This document shows positions 1 through 14,992 of a stretch of DNA of 64,000 nucleotides, in pieces. The position numbers and the translations under genes are program-made. This stretch comes from Alitta virens (taxonomy: Eukaryota; Annelida; Polychaeta; Phyllodocida; Nereididae). Numbering within the stretch: position 1 is the first letter of the stretch; each line of letters starts with the position of its first letter. The stretch is from assembly GCA_932294295.1 (NCBI GenBank), contig OW028575.1, forward strand, positions 13,024,058-13,088,057, read 5' to 3'. The notes beneath the pieces are model-generated. The model saw only the letters and a program-made list of their open reading frames with translations, ran no database searches and had not been told where the DNA came from.

Positions 1-3000
1 GTCTCAAAGGCACTGTCTTGTTTTGCTGTGTCTGTATAAACGAATGTATATAGGCTTTTTCAAAATGTAAAAAGAAAGAAAACAAATTCATGTCTAAGTA
101 TTATTCCATCTCACCCTTTAAAACAATCAAATAATATTATCTTTTTGTTTGCCAATAGCTAATAAATAATTTTCATTAATAAAACTAATGGGTAACTATC
201 ACAGTAACCAGGAGTTGACATTTAATGACACTATTTTTACCAACATCTAGTCAGACTGACTACCTAGAAATGCCATTGTATGACTATATTTGTAATTAGT
301 CCCTGTAGCTCTGTCTGTCTGTCTCAACCATCTGGAACTTTGTATATCATTCTGAATAAATTCACCTCTAGTTGTTAATATACAATTTATAGTATGTATT
401 GCTATGCAGTCATAACAACCATATACTAATGACGAAATTAATCTGGCAACCAATCATGCACGACTGCAATGTATTACATATTTAATTAATAAGTTATGGA
501 TACCCCTCCCTAATTGAAATGCATGCTAAGCTTGGCTCCATCAATCTTAATCCGACTAATGCACTAGTAGTGCTGTTCTGATCGAATTCTAAAAGGAACA
601 GTCAATCAACTTTCTAATTTATACAACAATCTAAAGTTGATCAGCAGGGGTGGTTTTTAAGAATTCAAATTTAGAAATCAATTTGCAAACCCGCATCTCA
701 AAGATCAGCTCTTCGATAGGGGAGGTGCAAAAGGTTAGAGTTATCTTAAGAATTGTCAAATTGTCCGCCCAAAAAATTCAAATATGCAGGCAGCAATTGA
801 AATAATTTGCTCCTATAGTAATAGTCAGTCACTCAAAATATTCAAATGGACCTATTTAAAGTGTACATACAAGGAATGAATTCTTTCGATGACACACACA
901 AGAAAGATAATACAATATGTTCTTGATGTACAAATAAAACGCAGGCAGACGTTAATTAAGTGGGACCTTAAGACAACCGCGCTATTTAGATCACTTCGAA
1001 GTATAACCTTGCAAGCATGTTTCTTAATATTCAAATGCATCAGTTTATTACTATGGCAAATGATTAAAAAAATTAAAGGACACTTCATTATGAAGACGAG
1101 GGAATGTTCGGACAGCAATCTTACAGTTGCAATTTAAGTCACAATTAAGACCACCTTACAAGTTAGATAGGTATCTTTGGTGCTCTCAATAGCGGGGTCT
1201 GACTAATTTATGCTTCCCTTTGGTAAGTCACCTGTACAATTATATGCTCTGAAAGTCACATGTACAATTAATATCTCTGAAATTTGTCATTCTCTTGATA
1301 GTAAGTTCATTACTAAGTTCAAATAGAAATGATAACATACACACTAAAATAGATTGCAATTATAACATAGCAAGATACATATTTCACACACCTCAGAGTG
1401 TATTCGATCACACGTAGATTAGCTATTTTTATCAAGCCAATAACAATCTAAGTTTATACACTTGCAAATTTAAAGCAGTGCATAAATGCATATTGACTAT
1501 GTATAACCTTTTTTTCGCTGCATTGCTTAAATTTCTATTTTATCGAATACAAATTTGTTTACTCCATTATCAAGAACCCTACAAATCTGTATGCAAAATA
1601 TCCCATATAGTACAAATTCAGAGCAGCTGTCACTTACCCATCAATTAATACATGATAGGGTCAGGTAGGCGATGTATATTTCACCACCTGACTCCCATGC
1701 AGTAATATGCACATGCATGGCTCCCATAGTTGAGGTAAATATAGAAGCATGTCATGTTAGGCATGTCTATTAACAGGTGCATGTAACATAAGTTATTATG
1801 ACTTATGTTAAACACAATGCATGTAATGTCATATAAAGAAAATGTAATGTAACATCGTAACATTATTTGACAATTACAGAGACTAGCAATATTTGGATAT
1901 CAATGTGCTATAATAACTATAGCTTAGGTGTGGTCGACATCATCATAAAGACATGCATACAGCTAGTACCAAAAGTTTGTAACTTACCATTTGACTGTTA
2001 TAATTATTAGCATCCCTGCAATCATAGTTTTGTTGATAACTGTTGTCATTATACATCATCTCTCTCCAGGGTGAATTGAACATTTTTGCAAAATGTAAAC
2101 AGTCCAAAAGTAAAGTCCACAGTTACAACACAGCACAATTTGTGAAGCGTACAGTCCTGATCCTTTAAAATTCCAAGAGTGTGTGGCATATATGGCACAT
2201 GGCTGAGTGAATGCAATCCTTAAAAGATGACAGCTAAAATGACCTTACTCAGTGGGTATAACGACCTCCTGTCTACACAGCGTGTGTCACACTGAGGTCT
2301 CCCATGGTGGTGCTTCTAATATGCCTGAAGCCCACTAGAGGGCCTGAAGCTCTCAGCCAATCAGCGCTCGCGAAACAAGTCAATAGAACGCACGTGCGCC
2401 ATGTGCTTTGATCGGAAACAGCGTCCCACTCCACTGAACTTTCTTACATTCGATATCAAAGAAATGGGATTAATAATAAAAGCTAAAATAACTGATATAC
2501 CCTAATCCCCTTTCAAATGGACTTCACACAAGTGAGACCAGACGTCACAAAAGCCAGCACGAAACCCCACTCTTCACACTAGAATAACATACCCCTATGA
2601 CATATTGTCATTACAAAATGTACCTTATCTCCTGCTATCACAAATTATGCATATTTCCTGTACCTTTTTTGTCATCTTTTAAGATACTAATCATAAACTT
2701 GAATTCAAAGGCAACTTTGTTATTTGTATGCAGAATTTCAAAGAGTATCTGTTCATCATTCTAAAACGTGTCTGTGCATATAATTGCAGATTTTTGTTGC
2801 ATGGTGTTGTGATCTATTGAACTTTATAATGAGGCATAATGCTATTGACGCTTTTTAATGCATGTCTTTTTACAAAATGACATTGATTTGCGGGAACCTG
2901 TCTCATTGTCTGGGTTGTTTCAACCTGTCAGTGTGCTAAAAAAAAAGTATGAACAAAGAGTTATGAAATAAAACATTTTTAATTAGAATTACTAATATGA

Positions 3001-3440
3001 TAATACATCTACCATTTCAACTTAAAACGACAGTTTTGTATACAGAGTTTGACGAATTTTTTATGAATTTATTCATCTTTTTTTTATTTCTTTATGTGAA
3101 TAAATTCTACATTAAAAATCGATTATTTTCTATAATTTTGGTTTCTATTTCTCAGTCTTTTATCATTTATTGTGACGCAAAGTAGCAGATGTTTACTCCG
3201 GAAAGAATGAGAGCCAGTGAGCAGATGAAATTTACAGAAATAGCACAAAAACAGAGCAATCTCCTCATGGATCAATGGACTTTCTAGCATTGCGTGTGGA
3301 TGCTGATTATGTACATATGTTGTCCTAGCAGTTTTCCACCTTGATTAGCAACAATAATTAGTGGTAGGATTTAGCAATTGGTAAAGCACGCTTGATTACA
3401 TTTTGACCATTGTCCATCGCACGCTGTTTATGGTATTGTG
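1..3440. other. Non-coding AT-rich DNA, no gene supported
   Basis: No reading frame here has recognisable protein features or flanking splice signals; the frames are short and AT-driven. The only locally distinctive part is about 2280-2440, which is more GC-rich and holds a CCAAT-type box (agccaatcagcg), a CACGTG-like E-box and a CTCF-like core. It could be an isolated promoter or enhancer, but no transcript is visible beside it. Confidence 0.6.
2332..2343 (+). promoter_or_regulatory. CTCF-like core motif
   Basis: The 12-mer CCACTAGAGGGC fits the first twelve positions of the CTCF consensus (CCASYAGRKGGC). CTCF is present in most bilaterians. A single motif match is weak evidence of binding. 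Confidence 0.25.
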
Positions 3441-3546
3441 ACTATTGTCTAGGTGCGTAATAGTGGCCACTTGACTGTCCAAATGGTCTCCACTGGGCAA
3501 TGGTCATCCAATGTGGGCCATCTGCTCTGGCGCTAGATGCTGTGTC

Positions 3547-4223
<677 letters not shown>

Positions 4224-7200
4224 ATTAGGGTGGTTGGGTGGTGGTCCCAGTAGTTGGGCTTAGCAGTTAGTGAACGACCATGTGGTGTGTAAACAAAAGT
4301 AGGTGTCCAGTGGCCACAAGCAGGTAAACAATTTCAACACCACCTGCATGGCTGGCACACGCTGCTAAATCAAAATTACCAATTACTTTGAATTGCAAAT
4401 GAGCAAAATTGGCGCCCAAAATCATCCATCCTGTCACCAATTCATGTTATTCATCCATAAGATTCACTAACAAGTGTATGACTGGCGTTGTTATGGTGCT
4501 ATAGGCCATGAAAAAATGCGAAGCTGACTCGGTCCTGAAGGCTAACTACAAGGAAAGTGTCATCCTCGTGTCCCAGTTGGGCCTTGGATGTTCATCCAAG
4601 GTTGGGCTGAGTTGGCGTACGAGGGTGCAAAAGTGTACACTCTTAATTTTTTCGACTATCTAGAATGTCATGCAGTAAAAGTGGATAATGTTTTAGCAAT
4701 TTAACAGTGTAAAGAATGACTGTGACTGTGTTTTAAATCGAACACGATAAATTTTCTGACAATTTATGCCATTTGTCACTCTACTGGCTCCATAATTCAT
4801 ATACACTGTATTTAGTATATAGTAATACATTTGGGTGGCCTCTCAGTAGCAATGTACATCGACATATTATTAGAGAGGTCACCCAGCTCTATATACTCAA
4901 TAACAATGGCAATGCATGCTATAATTATGTCATAAGACTGAGCATAATCAATTAATTGAAATTGAATTGATGATAATGACCAGTGAGTCTACTCATGACT
5001 CCATGTACAGACTATAAGGCTGGCTAAATTGTTAATCAAAACCGCTATGATAGTTTAGATATTTCAGACTTCTTCACAATAACTGAGATTTCATCAGTAA
5101 AAATAAGATTTTCACTGTACATTATGCATAACAAGTGCATAGTAGGCGTTGTTTTGGTGCTAAGGGCAGTGAAAGTAAAAGCTGCTTCAGCCCTGAGGGT
5201 ACATCCAAGATGAGTCTAAGTTTGTAGTGACCTCAATGCTATCCCTCAGCAACTTATCCTAGCATCACCTGCTCCCAAATTGACTTCCAAATTCCATTTT
5301 GCGTCCTTACACAATCCATCACCTGAGGGCCATAAAACTGAGCAGCTCATTGAATCTTACACAATGTTGGAGGGAAAATTATTAACACTAAAAGTGACCC
5401 CAGTAACTTGATATAGGTTGGCAGTTTTATAGACTCTGATAAACACCTCGACTCAGTGCATGAATAGAACGAGAGTTACGGAGTACAAGAATAACTTAAG
5501 TGAATTCAGAAAGGATAGAAGTGTTCTCTGCTATTGTCATGCACTTCATGCAGTCTCGATATAGGCCCATCATGGCATAATAGCTGGTAATGAGAGGTCA
5601 CTTAGGGCAAATAAGAACAGCAAGAGCTAGTAAGGAAATGGGGGTGAGATAACTTTAACCCCATAAGAGGGTAAATACGAATAGAAGAGCTCTTGGGATT
5701 ATAACCGATTTGCGAGTTATACACATGAAAGTGCCTGTAATTATTAGAGATAATGAACATACAAAAGAGACATTTGAAGAACACTTCATAGACTATCAAG
5801 AGGCTTAAGAAATCATCAAAGAATATCCCAGATGGAATTAATGAAGGAGATAGTTGCATGCCGGTGTCAAACGTTTGCTAATCTTAATAATAGTTTGCGG
5901 ATCGTAAAATCAATTAACTAAATGCCCAATTCGCCCGCAGGAATAATTAAGAGATAAGATTGACGCAATGACAAGTAATGGTTCACACGAAAAATTGATA
6001 AGTCCATAGCGGATCGCAATTTAAACTTCAAGAATAATTCTGAAGCATGGCGATTACAATTACCATTCAACAATTATCTACTTTAGCCTTCATCATCTCA
6101 TTGTTACGTCGGCCTCTCAAAGCTGGTCATTTAAAACTGGTACAGCTTACGACAGCAAAACACAACACAATGCAATAAAATATAACAATTACACCTGTAG
6201 TTTTACCATAACATGATTGTGAATAAATTGTAACTTCAAAATGTGTATTTTTTAATAATAAAAAAAATTATTACCTCATTATTATCCATTTTACAAGTTA
6301 AGTGTATCCGTATGTACAGTTATAAGAGCTCCATTGTGTATAGAACAATGTTATAATTAAAAACTTTAAAACAAGCCCGTCTTGTTTCAGCACCAAACTT
6401 CAAATGCAGTGAAATCTCAAAGTCAGAGCACAGGGCACAGCCATACAAGGCACCCTTATCAATGTAACGGCTCTATAGTCACGACACAGAAAGAAATATC
6501 AGTGAAGTTGTGTTTTGGGGGACAGAAAAAACCCCTGTGGCGAGGGTAAGGGTTGAATGGACCATGGCACTCAAAACAGACATGAACCAAAAACAAGAAC
6601 TGGTCAGAGATAATAGGCTGAGTCCCCAGGCTATCATCACTTGAGCACTGTGTTCAAGGACCGAAATGAAGTTAATTATGTGTGTAAAAGATCTATGGAC
6701 TCAAGGACTAGACAGCTAGGACAACCTTCCCATTGCAAATATCACTGAAATATGTCAAGACCGAAGGAGTAGATAAAGACAGTGAAATTGTCAGACAGAC
6801 CATATCTGAGTGTAGGAAAACTGATATAATGCATTCCAGCACTTTTACTTTTTAACATACACCATCTGTGATTTATACCTTTTTATGAATAATATATTGT
6901 CCCTTCAATACAAAAAACACAGCCACCTAAATACACATAACAGTTTTTTCATGACTTGAGATTTTTGTTTAATTTATATAGTATATTGATTTTTTTTATT
7001 CATTCAGTTAAAATTCGCTGCACATAGCTAAAAACACAAGATCAATATTGTGAGTTTTATAATTTTTTCTTAACAGGACCTCATTGTAAAAACTTTTAAC
7101 TATATGTTAACCCTGAATATTTTATAAAAATACATGATTACTAATAGGAAAATTTCCTTAAAACTACTGTCCTATCATCCTCGGTCCCACCCTCGGATTT

Positions 7201-8962
7201 GGCGTGCGAGGGTGCTGTCCTTTAAGAAACATCTGACCTCTGAGTGACCTCCAAATGTGATATCCATTACTATGATATATATTTCCATAGGAAATTGCTA
7301 TCACAATGTATTTTATGTTATATTTCAGCCATAAAATGACAGGTACTTAAAAAAACACAACAACTAATGCATATATGAGCCCAGAATGAAGACATATGTT
7401 TTAGGTTTGGTACTTGCTTACAATACTCAATGAGCCTGAACAAGCCATTTGGTCATTAGGGTAATTTAAATACAACGGTCGCGAGCTAAAATCACAACAA
7501 TACTGTACTTAAGTGAGCGTCTCATTAAGTTGGGATGGAATTCAAATACATTTGCTGAAATTCAAGACTTTGTAATCTCATATCTATTAAAAGACACAAA
7601 AATGTGTAATACAGACAATCAAACGTAATCTCAGGTTTGACGGAAATTTATAAGTTGTATGCACGGAGAAATAGCATTAGAAACCCTCAAATTTTGTTTT
7701 AAAAAAAGAAAGAAGTATTTTGGGGTTTTTTTTCTTTTCTTTTTAACTTGCATGTAAGTCTCGTTATTTCTGTATTGCCTATTCTACTTAATTATATCAA
7801 ACCTTTGCATTATTGTTTTGTTTTTTGTTTTGACTAATTGTCAACTGAGCCTTAAAACTATTCCACAATTAAAGACCTTAATTAAGGTCATGCACGATGC
7901 TATGATTGCTATCATTAAGAGACAACCTACATTATTGAAATCATTAATTCACCTAACCATTAAAAGTTCACTTTGCTATTAAGACGACCCATAACCCACT
8001 TATTGTCTTTTAAAATTGGGGAGGGGGGGGGGGGTGTTATTTTAATAGCATGTATGGAATCTAATGTAAAGTAAATGGATGCTTCCGGAATCACAAATTT
8101 CCTGTGGAACTGAAAATTATGTAACATTTTGACTAAAGGACCAATATCAAACAATGGTCTAAATATATGGAGTTGCCTCAATTTGAGACACAACAGTACA
8201 ATCTTCTGCTACATTAGAATCTTACTTTACGGCCATTTAATTAGTATGATATTTTATTGACTCCATTACTATGAAAAATTTTGCCAAATCAACATGAACT
8301 GAATTTTGATTTCCTAACATTTCAATATTTTAAGATTCCTATATTTTTCTTTTTTTTTTTAAGCAGAATTGACCAATGAACCCATTTTAATCATTTTGAT
8401 ATCATTTGGAGATAAGGCCGATTTAAAGAAACACGAAAAACGGAGGATGAACAGCATTTCCTTAATCTTAGGCTGCGGTATTTGTGTGATAAACTTAATA
8501 TATACATCTATTTTTACGTAAAAATTACACACATATATTTGTATTTTATTGTTATTTTTAATGATACAATTTAAATCAAGTTTTATCTTTAAGCTAGGGC
8601 ATTGTTTTTTTACCCTCCTAAAATATTTTGTCTATGTTTAATGTTAAGTTGGGTCTGAAGCTTCATCAGCTTATATGACCAGCTGGCAGTGGTAGACGTA
8701 ATAATGATATGACAAGGCCAGGAGTCCACACCACTTTACACATTTACCTCATGGGTACTTGCCTCAGTATAGACACCAAGTAAATATTAAAATAATTCAA
8801 GGTCACTCTTGACCGTGAGACCATATCATAGAGTAATTATAATTTCTCTATGCCCACATATACAGCATGTATAAAACACCCCAGAAATTATTCGAGGCCC
8901 TGTAATTTTAAACTATATAATAATAATTGTAAAAGTTTTTCTTATGTCGAATGATTCACTGT
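4224..8962. other. Non-coding DNA with dispersed repeats
   Basis: No gene is supported. Two diverged copies of a dispersed repeat are visible at about 4470-4640 and 5127-5220 (shared core like acaagtg..aggcgttgtt..ggtgct), and a third short match (gcgtgcgagggtgc) occurs near 7203. There are homopolymer tracts at about 7680-7745, and a G-run at 8019-8036. A short imperfect inverted repeat lies at about 4815-4905. Confidence 0.55.
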
Positions 8963-9020
8963 AGATAGTATCCCAGGCATTTCCGGATATATATATCCGG
9001 AAATGCCTGGGATACTATCT
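8963..9020. repeat. Perfect 58-bp palindrome
   Basis: Two 29-bp arms are exact reverse complements with no spacer; the centre is an AT dinucleotide run and the outer arm contains tcccaggcatttccgg. The sequence could extrude as a cruciform or, if transcribed, form an uninterrupted hairpin. No similar copy is seen elsewhere in the window. Confidence 0.95.
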
Positions 9021-9222
9021 ATATATATATAATAACACTTGTGTTACGGAAAATAAGTGTGAAAATTCTGACAATTTATGAGAAAATTATGTCATCTAGA
9101 GGAATAAGATTTCAAAAGATCTAAGAAAAATTTAATATGACGACGAAATATTAGTTTCTTGCACCTGGCTGCACCATCTGCTGAAATTTCACTAAACTCT
9201 GAAATATATGACTTCAAAAGTA

Positions 9223-9236
9223 CCGCTAGAGGGCAG
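9223..9236 (+). promoter_or_regulatory. CTCF-like motif
   Basis: CCGCTAGAGGGCAG matches the 14-position CTCF consensus (CCASYAGRKGGCRS) except A to G at position 3, and sits in a small GC-richer patch in AT-rich DNA. Binding is inferred from the motif only. Confidence 0.35.
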
Positions 9237-11184
9237 GCGCACGCCGGAGATGTATAATTGCTTACATTACGTAATGAAACTAATAAGTTACGTAATTGTG
9301 CCTTTGATATAGCACAGGATGTGAGGAAATCATTAAACTATTAATCCATTTAAGGCTTCTTTAACAATAAGAAAAATATATTAATACAGGAAATTTGCGT
9401 GAATATGGCTAATTTTTCATGGAACATATGTCAGCCACATGTATAATTACCATAGCAACATATCAAAGACCTGTTTCTTACAGATTAAGATGGCATAAAA
9501 CCCCGTTGCAAATTCTCACCTTTGATAAATTCTAGTTCTTATCCAGCCATATGGCATCAGACATCTTTAATGGGTAGGCCCTTGTCGTGTTTATGCCTAT
9601 TTTGAGATGACTCAAAACTCAAAGAGACAACATCATATGCTACCATGACTAGTCTTTGATGCGAGATTGATCTGCTCTTGTGGTCGCATAAATAAAAGGA
9701 GAATTGATTGCATATTGGATAAAAGTACATGGTAAAATTCTCACAAATGATGTTACAAAGAACTTCGTACATATGTATAGGGCCTACGTCGTAAGCCGTA
9801 TGCATACCCTGAAAATCTTTGAATAACAACATGATTTTATTAACTAAATAATATCATCATTGATACATTTGTCATTAAGCATTCAAAAAAATTAAAACGT
9901 ACACAGTACAGGTTTCACCAAGGTGAGGATGATAAAGATGTATGAGATTAAAATACTCATTAGGTTAATCCAAAAGTCACATATGTACTACATGTTATAA
10001 ATGTATATAATTTGTCAAAAAATCAGTCCAGGACTCTTGGTTACGGCAATGCAACATACATGAAATTGTCATGCCATCAGTATACTTTGGCAATGTTTAA
10101 ACGACACATATAAAAAATCATAGTAATATGAATTAAAATGAAAATAAACGTGCCAGTGGTTTAACCCACTCTGGCTATATATTCTAACAATAGTGTTGAC
10201 AAATAAGTCAGATTTGTCTAGCAATTAATTAAGTTAGTCTGCCTTATTAATTAAGTTAGTCTGCCTGAAAACAGTTAGGCCTACTTTTTGTTATTTAGAC
10301 GTCATGTATTTAAGCACTGAAATGGAGTGACATTTAAGCCCTTGTGGATAAATGTGGTTTATGTTTCCACGTATGATGTTTATATTGTTGTAATGTAAGA
10401 CCACATGTCAATAAAGATAAAAAAAAAAATAATAAATAAAAAAAAAAATATATATATATATATATAAAAGTGGTTAAATTCTCAATGACTCAAGTTAAAC
10501 TATAGACATACTCATATCACAGACTATATTCTTTGCTCATATATGGTACATGAATTTTTCTCACTCCTTTTTATAAATACTTTTTTTTTAAATATTCGCG
10601 GCACGTGAGTCGCTCGTATTCCACTGCCTGAAGTGTGCTTGTCATGGGAGACTTGAATGGCCCTGCGGGAGAGAGGAAAACAGCACGTGGCCAGGTCATT
10701 AATGCTGGAATTAGGTAACAAATATGACAGATTGACGTAGATACCATGGACAGACAGATGCAGCAAGGTCCACATTGACTCCACAAAGACACATGTAAGA
10801 GAATGGCAAGGCACATGTTTCAATTTTCAAAAAAACTGCTAATTAATGGTATTATATATCACAGACTAACCTCATCACTAACATCTTGGGAGCCAACAGT
10901 GCTCCATGCTAAGATCTTATTTGGTGCAAATTTTGGTTTTTAATAGTGGGGTGGCCTTATGTATACAATTCGCGGTGCACCAAGCCAGCCAATTGCAAAA
11001 CAAATAAATTTCCTTTATTATAAGTGTATGTGCCAAGACAAAAGAGCTGGTCTGTGTTATCAATTCTTTTTCTGGTGTGGACTCAAAGCCTTGTCATCTC
11101 ATCATTACATCTGAATCTGCCACTTTGCCATACTACGTGACTCATCTTATACCATACCATACTGTGCAATACAATACCATGCAA

Positions 11185-11252
11185 CACAACACAACACAAC
11201 ACAACACAACACAACACAATACAATACAATACAATACAATACAATACAATAC
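11185..11252. repeat. (ACAAC)n / (ACAAT)n pentanucleotide repeat
   Basis: A run of acaac units passes directly into acaat units with related diverged units just upstream (accatacc..caatac). It is a simple tandem repeat without coding meaning. Confidence 0.9.
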
Positions 11253-14200
11253 CTAGTCAGATAACAGCTGCATGAATGCTACACAGCTGAGATAGGTATA
11301 AACAGACTCATCTCATACAGGAAATTCAGCCTCATTTCAGTCAGCCGAAATCGATTAGTTCGAGAATGAAAATGTTTTTTGTTTTTGTTTATGTCCAATT
11401 AACCATCTACCTTGGAAAGGAATCAATTTATCTCCATTGATCAGCCTTTGATTTTTGGTAGTAAAGAAAACTTCAAGTAAAAACTGCTTGCCCGTGTCAG
11501 TGTTAAACAAACTAGAAATTGAGACGAGGAACTTGGTCAAACATGAAAGCTAAATTGGCTTTTGATTACATAATTTACATGACAAACTTGCTGTTCACAT
11601 GCAAACGGGACACGAGCCAGCTGCTCTTTAACTCAGAAAAGTCAAAAATAGGGAAGTTGAAAAGTCTGTTGGGTTAAAAGGAAGAACCAACCAAATTTGT
11701 CAAAATCTGTCGTATTGAGATTCACGTTGCATGAAGAGATAACAAATGATAATAAAAATACGATATATCTAGGTAAGATAAGATACTAGAAATTCACATT
11801 TTTCCATGCAATTAGCAGCCTTTTAAACATTTTTGTTTTCCTCCTTTTTTGTAAGTTCATTATCAATTAGTGACAATTTCCTTTCACACTGTCATTTCCT
11901 TCTGAAAAATATGCAGAGAATTTTGGAAGTAGCTAGACTGCAAGACCATAATAAACAGTGCAATGCATATGTAGGCTTATTTTGGGTGGTAATTTACACC
12001 CATCTATGTGAAAGCAGAGTACATATTCTGTAGGGTTATTGTGGTATGGGTAGGGATGGGGGCACCTGCATTGCAAGACCTCCCCCTGTAAGAATGGTCA
12101 TTGATAAATTAGCATGGGGTACACGCCTGGGAATTATTCAAGAGGTGCCAAGCTTTTGTACCGAGGCATGTGGACAAACATGTAGATAAACACGTGGACA
12201 AATATGTCTCTGAAATGGGAATTGCTGAATAAACAACATCAGCAGCCGCATCCCCATCATGAGGAAAAGCACAGGTGGGATGTTGCTTACATTTAAGATT
12301 AAGAGGACGCCCATGACATTTTAATGATAATTCCATCCAAGTATTTGAGCAAAAGACCCTGGTCATATTTGACTAATTAGGACAGGTTTAACAGCGATGC
12401 AAATACCCAAGATTTCAAAATATGGTTTTAAACGGAGAATGATCACTAAAAGTGAATTACTTTGAGTATTGAATGAAGAAAATTACACTACAAACAAAAT
12501 CAATCATGCACTGCAGGTTGGACAATATTTTTACACAAGACATTTTCTTTTGTTACTTCTTTTCATTACAAAATACATGTAGCAGCACTAGTACTGTAAG
12601 GATTTGGTAATATGGCTGGATGTCCTACTACATATTTTTGGAGAATCTTTATGGAAATTTAAGAGTCCCATATATATGGATAAATAAATACCTTTAGGGT
12701 GAATGACTCCGAATGAGACATGATGTAAATTGAAATTTTAACTTTAAACAGAGTTTGCATATCATAGTTCATCAGCGATGTGTGAGTAATTTAATCGTAC
12801 AGCATTTTCACAGCTATAAATTCACATTCCTTAATAACCACATGGTTCCTTGGATCCTCAGTGGATCCACACAGTAGGGCATTTGTCAGCACCCCTTTCA
12901 GGGGGTGTCCAGTCCATTTATTGTGGACAAGATGACCAGTGGGGTGTGTAAAAGTAACCACATGCCACATTGAAATGTTGTTACAGCCATGAGCATGGTC
13001 AAGTTGAAATGCCACTGGACCATATCTGCTTTTGCTCAAATCCCCTCATGTGATGCTAAGCTCCATAAGTGGCTTAAATGTTCTTTCCAATCGATTGACA
13101 AAAAATGCATGGGTCGATCAATTGGACTGGCCTGACCCCTGCCGGTGGATCTACACACCTTTCACTGAAAAGACATATTGTTGTTACTCCATGTGGCATA
13201 TAGGTGTCAATAGGATTTTACTGAGGAATAAAAAATTGGCCAGCAAATTTTTGATTAAAGAAATTACTGCTTTTGGCTGGCCGTACCGTACCCAGGTCTG
13301 AAATGTAGACCGGGGACAGTGTAAAATTACGTCACCTAAAATTATCATTTTAATGTAGGTCTTGTCTAGATGTCATGTGAAAGCTCCAGAAAAAGAAGAA
13401 GCATAATTGCTACTGAAGTATCTCTGATTTAAAAAATACGTAAGATGCTAAAATTTATCAATGTACGTTTTTGGATTTAGGGTATTTATTATATATTGAA
13501 TTCACTTGCTCAGCTTGAAATGTTCATTTTAATAGTTCGATAAAATCAGACAAAGAGAGCAGTCTCCCAGCTGAGTAAGAGACAGGTGCCTCATTACGCA
13601 GTATCATGTCATGTATACATCCGCTCAGCCGTGTCACACCTGTCCCTGCTACATCACTTCCCGCCAAAAATATAAAGCCTGAGTTCAATAAAATATCACA
13701 AAAAAATAAATAAAAAAAAGCTGCAAACTGGACCCCCCCCCCCCCCAAAAAAAAAAAAAAAAAAATTACAAATATGAGTAATGGTATGTTGTATTTCATT
13801 GTAGACTGTAGCCACTGATCTGAAGCCTAGTCATATATATACTTCATATAATATTAATATTTTGCAATATATTATAATATAATACATTGGGAGACAACCT
13901 GTGCAAGCTAAGAAATATAATATGCATACATTACGGGGAGAAAAACCTTGGCTAACTTGATTGACAGACACTATCATATTTAATAGGTAATACTGTTTGA
14001 GCTGGTGTGTAAAAATCAAATGCAATATTTACTTAATGGAATTTAATAGGATTGCCAAGATACCAACTAAAAACCCTGCATAAGTGGTATTCTCTAAATA
14101 GCGGAAACAAACAAATTTAGGTTTAATCTACACAATTGGCGATTAACGAATTAATTTATCTAGGGATCAGATCAAAGCCTGATATGTTCCCATTATAATT

Positions 14201-14586
14201 TCATTATCAGTCTTTGAAGGACATTCATATTATACAAACTGGCTTCTATCAATTGCAATTCGCAGAAATCCTACAATCAGCAGTTCACAAATCCAAAGCA
14301 GAGTGGCGCCACCTTTTGCAATGTGAAAATTTAACAGACTATTTCATTATACAATAATCTATTTCATGAAGAATCTCAACTTCAATTGTTAATCCCATTA
14401 ACGTAATTACTCAATGCACCAAGACAGGCAGTCTAGATGTCTAGATGTCTAGATGTCTAGATGTCTAGACAGATAGACAGATAGATAGCATGAGATCTCC
14501 ACACAAATATGTCTTTTGATAACTTTTAATATATTCTCCCATGAAATGTACTTGTCCAATTAGTCTTCTTCATTCACACGTGTGAC

Positions 14587-14992
14587 TGTCCAATATTTGT
14601 TATATTGGACTGCAAAAAGTTATATTGGATACAAAAATTTCATTGGGTCGACAAAAGTTATAGTGATTGAAAATGTTATATTGGACAGGAAGTATTTCTA
14701 TATTGGCTTGAAAAACTTGACAGAATTAGGTTATAGATTGAAGAGCAATATTGGACATAAGAAGTTATATTGGATCTCCTCATTAATGTTCTGAACTGTT
14801 TTTATTTTTTATCTTTTATTAGTTTCATTTGATTTCTAAATTGGAGAATATAACAATTCGACGAAGGAAAGTCGTGCAAAATATATAGTTGTATTGGATT
14901 CAGAAAGCCATATTAGACTCTGCTAATACCTCGTCCAATATAGCTGTTCTATATATTTCCAATATAACTCAATATTAAACTTCATCCACTAT
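14587..14992. repeat. Diffuse array of TATATTGGA motifs
   Basis: The motif ttatattgga or near variants recurs about eight times at irregular spacing between 14598 and 14900, with inverted forms (tccaatat) at both edges (about 14588 and 14935-14970). Spacing is too irregular for a satellite. It may be a decayed tandem repeat or a cluster of CCAAT-like sites. Confidence 0.5.

Noticed and set aside
11160..11252. Possible CRISPR-like or satellite array
   Set aside because: Units are 5 bp with no spacers; it is a simple pentamer repeat, and the genome is eukaryotic.
12791..13301. Adjacent opposite-strand frames with weak inverted similarity
   Set aside because: Similarity is short and patchy; no confident inverted repeat or gene.
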